A program made the position numbers and the translations under genes. Positions 60,142 to 64,000 of a stretch of DNA of 64,000 bases are shown here, in pieces; the stretch's first letter is position 1; each line of letters starts with the position of its first letter. The DNA lies in assembly GCA_963702235.1 (NCBI GenBank), contig CAVPBZ010000007.1:310001-374000 (forward strand). The letters run 5' to 3'. This DNA is from PALSA-505 sp963702235 (GTDB taxonomy: Bacteria; Actinomycetota; Actinomycetes; Streptosporangiales; Streptosporangiaceae). Under the pieces are notes generated by a model. The model worked only from the letters and a program-made list of their open reading frames with translations. It made no database searches and had not been told where the DNA came from.

Positions 60142-61293
60142 TCACCCCTCGTGCTCGCCATTGAGCTCAGTGAGTGTCTGCTGGGCTCCGGTGACGGGGG
60201 CAGTGAAGTTCCCCACGGCCCAGACGCGTTCGGACTCGGGGCTGGCCGCGGCGGCGCTGAGGGTAGCGGCCGAGCCGTGGCTGGGACTGGGGACGATCTC
60301 CCACTTGTGACCGTTCCATTCCTCGGTGAGGGTTGTAGGGCTGCCCGTGGTCCCGTTCTGCGATTCTCCCACGGCCCAGATCTCGCTGCCGGAGATGATC
60401 GCAACACCGAAGAGGGGATTGAACAGTGTGCCGGCGAGGGTCGGGCTGGGCACTACGGTCCAGCTGGTGCCGTTCCACCGCTCGGTCAGTGTGCCGCTGC
60501 CGCTGTTTCCTACCGCCCAGACATCGTGACTGGATACGGCCGCGACGGCGTTGAGGCCGGCCTGGATACCCGCGCCGCTGGGGCTGGGAACGATGGTCCA
60601 CGCTGTGCCGTCCCAGTGCTCGGCCAGCGTCTGGAAGGCGTTACTGGCGTTCTGGAAATCGCCGACGGCCCAGACGTCGCTGGACGACACGGCCGCCACC
60701 CCGCTGAGGAGGTTGTTCCCTGTGCTGGCGTCGGGGCTAGGCACCACGCTCCACGTGTGCCCGTCGAAGTGCTCGATCAGGGTCTGGGCAGTTGTGCCGC
60801 CGGTCAGGGAGGACCCCGCGGCCCAGATGTCGCGGCTGGAGACGGCCGTGAGCGCACGCACGGTGAAGGGTCCGGCGGGACCCTGAACCACCCGCCACTT
60901 GCTGCCGTTCCAGTGCTCGAACTGCGCCGTCTTGCCGCGGCCGGACAGCAGGATGGAACCGGCGGCCCAGACGTCGCGGCTGGAGACGGCGGCGACCGCC
61001 GACAGCGTGCCGGTCAGGCCGGTGGGGCTGGGGACGATGGTCCATGCCGTGCCGTCCCAGTGCTCGGTCAGCGTTTGCGTGTTGCCGTTGGCGTCGTCGG
61101 CTGAGCCTACGGCCCACACGTCGCGAGCAGATACGCTCGCCACCGAGTCGAGCACGTTGTTCCCCGGCGAGGCATTGGGGCTGGGGACTACGGTCCAGGG
61201 TGCGTCATGCGCTTGCGCCGCCGCTGGTGCCAGCAGCAGTAACGGTGCCGCGGCTGCGGCGCAGGCCAGGACGCGGGCTTTCGACAACTTCAT
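60142..61293 (-). CDS. Exported protein of about six to seven 50-residue repeats
   Basis: 383 aa. Signal peptide ARVLACAAAAAPLLLLAPAA to AQAHDA. The mature part repeats W(T/S)(I/V)VPSP...L.(S/A)VA(A/S)VS(S/A).D(V/I)WA(V/A)G...LTEHW(D/N)GT about every 50 residues, for example AWTIVPSPTGLTGTLSAVAA, SSRDVWAAGSILLSGRGKTA. This is a beta-propeller built from kelch-like blades, common in secreted actinobacterial proteins. No enzyme motif. Start MKLSKARV at 61293 with GAGGATC upstream. Confidence 0.86.
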   Translation of the reverse strand: MKLSKARVLACAAAAAPLLLLAPAAAQAHDAPWTVVPSPNASPGNNVLDSVASVSARDVWAVGSADDANGNTQTLTEHWDGTAWTIVPSPTGLTGTLSAVAAVSSRDVWAAGSILLSGRGKTAQFEHWNGSKWRVVQGPAGPFTVRALTAVSSRDIWAAGSSLTGGTTAQTLIEHFDGHTWSVVPSPDASTGNNLLSGVAAVSSSDVWAVGDFQNASNAFQTLAEHWDGTAWTIVPSPSGAGIQAGLNAVAAVSSHDVWAVGNSGSGTLTERWNGTSWTVVPSPTLAGTLFNPLFGVAIISGSEIWAVGESQNGTTGSPTTLTEEWNGHKWEIVPSPSHGSAATLSAAAASPESERVWAVGNFTAPVTGAQQTLTELNGEHEG

Positions 61294-61682
61294 TGGCGAT
61301 CCTCCTGTGGGTTACTGCTGGAATCGGGTCGCTTCACCGCAAAGTGACGTGCGCAGCGATAACTGCCATCGCGCAGCGCGCGACTCGCGGCATTCATGGC
61401 CGCGCGGCCAGGCCAGACGCGAAGACGGTGGCCATGACTCCAGACTTCAATATTTCTCCGCGTGGCTGAATCGGTGCCATCCATTTACCGAGTGCACGAA
61501 CCAGCGGGCCCGGCGGTTCATCGGAGCGACGGCAGTCTCGCTCCTGGACGAATGCCGCGGTCTCCAGACCCGGCCGGGTGCCAGGCGAGTTGGCGCATTC
61601 CCGGCGCCGGCACTGACCAGCAGAGGCGGGGCAGCCAGCGAGGGCAGGGCAACTGGGCGGCGTCAGAGCAGCGCCGCCGGAG
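61294..61682. other. 389-bp intergenic region
   Basis: Carries the promoter of the exported repeat protein, in a stretch that includes AATATTTCTCC near 61448. No open frame on either strand resembles a gene, and no repeats or RNA folds stand out. Confidence 0.4.
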
Positions 61683-62735
61683 TCACGGCAGCGAGACGGG
61701 CAGCCCGAAGCGCTCGAAGTGATCCTGCCCGATAAAGGAGGTGACCTCGGCAATGCGCTCGCCGCGCAGGGTCAGCACGCTGACCGACCAGGCCAGGTAC
61801 GGGCCGGCGCCGTCCTTCCGCAGGTAGCCGGCGACGGCGAGCTGGCCGTTCGCGCTCGTCGTCAGGTGCCGCCAGCTCCCGCATCCGGTCAGCGGGACCC
61901 GCACGGCGAAGTCGGTCACCGCCTCCAGGCCGCGATACCAGTGCGGCAGTGGCGGCATCGACCAGGTGACGTCCTCGGTCAGCAGCGCGATCAGCGCGTC
62001 GGCGTCGCCGCGCTCCAGCGCGGCGGCGTAGCTGGTCACGATCTCCCGCAGGCTCGCGTCGCCGATCTCCCGCAGCGTCTGCAGCTGGCTATGGGCGGGG
62101 ATCTTCTCGGCGACGATCCGGCGGGCCCGCTGCAGCGCGCTGTTCACCGACGCGGTGGTGGTGCCCATCGTGCTCGCGATCTCGGCGGCGGAGAAGCCAA
62201 GCACCTCGAACAGCAGCAGCGCGGCCCGCTGGTTGCCCGGCAGGTGCTGCAGGGCGGCGACGAAGGCGAGCTCGACGGCTTCACGCTGCTCGTAGCGCGC
62301 CGCGGGGCTGAACCGTCCCTCGGTGAGGCCCGCATCGGGATAGGGGGCCAGCCACGCGACGTCGGTCAGCGGGGCGTCGCCGATCACGGCGCGGTCGCTG
62401 GACGGGCCGAGGTTGACGGGCAGCGCCCGCCTGCCGCGGCTTTCGATGATGTCCAGGCAGGTGCGGGTGGCCACGGTGTACAGCCACGAGCGCAGCGAGC
62501 CGCGGCCCTCGAACCGCGCCAGCCCCCGCCAGGCCTTCAGCAGGGCATCCTGCAGGGCGTCGTCGGCGTCGTGAACCGAGCCGAGCATGCAGTAGCAGTG
62601 CGCGTGCAGCTCACGGCGCAACGGCTCCACCAGGCGGGTGAACGCGCCGTCGTCGCCGTCGCGTGCCCGGGCCAGGTCGGGATCCTGGGGACGCCTGGCC
62701 GCGGTGTCCGCGGCTGCTGACGATGGTCTGCCCAT
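61683..62735 (-). CDS. ECF sigma factor with a SnoaL-like C-terminal domain
   Basis: 350 aa from the ATG at 62735. Sigma region 2 (LVEPLRRELHAHCYCMLGSV, DADDALQDALLKAWRGLARF), region 4 (ALQHLPGNQRAALLLFEVLG, FSAAEIASTMGTTTASVNSA), then a SnoaL-like domain (GDADALIALLTEDVTWSMPP to TSFIGQDHFERFGLPVSLP). This is the architecture of TIGR02960-type/ECF41-like sigma factors, in which the tail modulates activity without an anti-sigma gene. None is adjacent. Target promoters unknown. A decayed relative of the tail lies at 39774. Confidence 0.92.
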   Translation of the reverse strand: MGRPSSAAADTAARRPQDPDLARARDGDDGAFTRLVEPLRRELHAHCYCMLGSVHDADDALQDALLKAWRGLARFEGRGSLRSWLYTVATRTCLDIIESRGRRALPVNLGPSSDRAVIGDAPLTDVAWLAPYPDAGLTEGRFSPAARYEQREAVELAFVAALQHLPGNQRAALLLFEVLGFSAAEIASTMGTTTASVNSALQRARRIVAEKIPAHSQLQTLREIGDASLREIVTSYAAALERGDADALIALLTEDVTWSMPPLPHWYRGLEAVTDFAVRVPLTGCGSWRHLTTSANGQLAVAGYLRKDGAGPYLAWSVSVLTLRGERIAEVTSFIGQDHFERFGLPVSLP

Positions 62736-62841
62736 GAGCAATGATTCTGCCGTACGGCGGCAGCCCGCTTCGACCCCATTCAGGGCTGGACGCGCAGAGC
62801 CGGACGTGCGTTAGCGGCCAAGACCAGGTCAGCCAGCAGGC

Positions 62842-63387
62842 TCACTCGCGCGGCAGCAGCGCCCAGATGACCTTGCCGCCCTCGTCCAGCAGATGCCATC
62901 CCCACCGGCTGCTGCACGACTCGATGACGTGCAGGCCGCGCCCGGTGGCCTCGTCCGGGCCTGATTCCCGGCGCAGCGGTATCTCCCGGCTAGGATCGGC
63001 GACCATGATCATCAAGTAAGGCGCGTGCGCCAGCAGCCTGAGCCGGATCACCGGTTCATCGGTACCGGAACCGGAGCTGACGCCGGAACCGGAGCTGACG
63101 CCGGAACCGGACATCGCGTGCCGTAGCGCATTGGTGACCAGCTCAGACACCACAAGCTCCGCGTCATCGGACACCGCGGTCATGCCCCACGCACTCAGTA
63201 CCACCCTGGTGAATTCCCGCGCGACCCCGACCGACTCCGGCCGCGGGGCGAGGGCCCGGCACGCCTCGGGCTGCCGGACATGCCCGCGGCGCCGCGCCTG
63301 CCTGGGTACCGTCCCGCCCAGCAGGCATTCCAGATGCGCTCGGGTGACTTCGGTCTCGGCTTGAGCGGCTGCCCGGTGTGCGGTCAT
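62842..63387 (-). CDS. ATP-binding protein of the RsbW/anti-sigma-like HATPase family
   Basis: 181 aa. HATPase_c_2: VGVAREFTRVVLSAWGMTA, LVVSELVTNALRHAM (N-box), and the G-box ATGRGLHVIESCSSRWGWHL. The Gly/Ser loop GVSSGSGVSSGSG is made by an 18-bp repeat. In streptomycetes such genes stand beside XRE-DUF5753 regulators, as here (divergent, 140 bp). They are thought to be signalling partners. Partner DUF397 would lie beyond the window. Confidence 0.9.
   Translation of the reverse strand: MTAHRAAAQAETEVTRAHLECLLGGTVPRQARRRGHVRQPEACRALAPRPESVGVAREFTRVVLSAWGMTAVSDDAELVVSELVTNALRHAMSGSGVSSGSGVSSGSGTDEPVIRLRLLAHAPYLMIMVADPSREIPLRRESGPDEATGRGLHVIESCSSRWGWHLLDEGGKVIWALLPRE
63065..63111. repeat. 18-bp tandem repeat in the ATP-binding gene
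   Basis: CCGGAACCGGAGCTGACG occurs at 63065-63082 and 63083-63100 and begins again at 63101. In frame, each copy adds six residues of a Gly/Ser loop. Confidence 0.8.
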
Positions 63388-63461
63388 CGGGGTCCCTGCA
63401 GAGAAGTGTCACGGTGCGGTTGCTCGTGCACCTGGGGGCACACGCGATATCATTCCGGATG

Positions 63462-63494
63462 TGCCTTGCACATGCAAGGCAAGATGCACGTGCA
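63462..63494. promoter_or_regulatory. Palindromes between the XRE and ATP-binding genes
   Basis: TGCCTTGCA-CA-TGCAAGGCA is a perfect nine-base-arm palindrome at about 63462-63481, and TGCACGTGCA lies at about 63485-63494. Both are in the shared upstream region and could bind the XRE protein. Confidence 0.6.
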
Positions 63495-63527
63495 GAATGA
63501 TTGTGCGCTCCGGACACTAGGTGAAGC

Positions 63528-64000
63528 GTGCCAGCGTTGACAGGTAAGAAGACCGCGCGGGAAGGCGATTCCGACCGGCACGGGGGGTCAGAGGTGGTCT
63601 CAGTCCAGCCGGGCAGCGGCCCGACTGTGCTGCGCATCCTGCTGGGCTCCCAGCTGCGCAGGCTGCGGGAGCGCAAGGGGATCACGCGCGAGGACGCCGG
63701 CTATACGATCCGCGCCTCCGGATCCAAGATCAGCCGGATGGAGCTCGGCCGGGTCAGCTTCAAGGAGCGCGACGTCACCGACCTGCTGGCCCTGTACGGG
63801 GTGGAAGACGACGGTGAGCGCACCGTTCTGGTGGAACTCGCCCGGCAGGCCAATTCGCCCGGCTGGTGGCACAAGTACAGCCACGTGCTGCCGGACTGGT
63901 TCCAGGTCTACGTGGGGCTGGAGGAGGCCGCGTCGCTCATCCGGATCTACGAGCTGCAGTTCGTCCCCGGCCTGCTCCAGACGGCCGACTACGCGCGCGC
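63528..64000 (+). CDS. XRE-family regulator with DUF5753 domain (3' end outside window)
   Basis: At least 157 codons from GTG 63528; a GTG at 63594 is also possible. HTH LGSQLRRLRERKGITREDAG, RASGSKISRMELGRVSFKER, then DUF5753 onset ANSPGWWHKYSHVLPDWFQV, YVGLEEAASLIRIYELQFVP, GLLQTADYAR. Such proteins control development and antibiotic genes in filamentous actinobacteria. Divergent from the HATPase gene across palindromes. Truncated by the window end. Confidence 0.9.
   Translation, partial: MPALTGKKTAREGDSDRHGGSEVVSVQPGSGPTVLRILLGSQLRRLRERKGITREDAGYTIRASGSKISRMELGRVSFKERDVTDLLALYGVEDDGERTVLVELARQANSPGWWHKYSHVLPDWFQVYVGLEEAASLIRIYELQFVPGLLQTADYAR

Overview
The window is high-GC DNA with dense GC-rich codon use, frequent GTG starts and 4-bp stop/start overlaps. 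LytR-CpsA-Psr, DUF5709, MT0933-like, XRE-DUF5753, MocR and TIGR03118 families all point to a soil-type filamentous actinobacterium (Actinomycetota, possibly Streptosporangiales or Catenulisporales-like). The genus cannot be fixed from the sequence. There are no phage, plasmid or insertion-sequence genes and no CRISPR array. The only RNA gene seen is a tRNA-His.

Layout. 1-11.5 kb: a fructosamine-kinase fragment, a two-component system, an orphan LuxR-type regulator, an LCP cell-wall ligase, two MFS exporters around a MocR regulator, and an NhaA antiporter fused to a thioredoxin-like domain. 11.7-14.6 kb: two exported proteins and a VOC protein. 14.8-29.8 kb: the metabolic core. A paaI-paaK-tetR operon lies on the minus strand, then a bkdR-like Lrp regulator, a bkdABC branched-chain 2-oxoacid dehydrogenase operon, a broken DUF222/HNH gene, and a plus-strand paaZABCDE operon for phenylacetate activation, epoxidation and ring opening. 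Related dyads resembling the actinobacterial PaaR operator lie upstream of paaI, bkdA and paaZ, which suggests one regulon.

29.9-44.7 kb: a TetR/cupin divergon with twin palindromic operators, then a stretch rich in exported proteins (beta-helix/Ig-like protein, large secreted protein, S53 sedolisin protease, CHAP protein, FG-GAP protein). Regulatory and membrane genes and several decayed genes (MFS, sigma-factor C-terminus) are interspersed. 45.2-54.2 kb: tRNA-His, oligoribonuclease, a PPOX/MocR divergon, a phosphotransferase followed by four near-identical hairpins, a zinc alcohol dehydrogenase, a TrmH-type RNA methyltransferase, DoxX and DUF6918 proteins. 54.2-59.3 kb: a ROK regulator divergent from a sugar ABC importer whose two permeases are fused in one polypeptide. 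59.5-64 kb: a small conserved protein, a repeat-rich exported protein, an ECF sigma factor with a SnoaL-like tail, and an ATP-binding/XRE-DUF5753 pair cut by the window end.

Caution: several otherwise well-conserved genes (LCP protein, second MocR, DUF222/HNH) carry single-base indels in or beside short G/C runs. These may be assembly errors rather than true mutations. The paa cluster here lacks paaF, paaG, paaH and paaJ, so the lower beta-oxidation steps must be encoded elsewhere.
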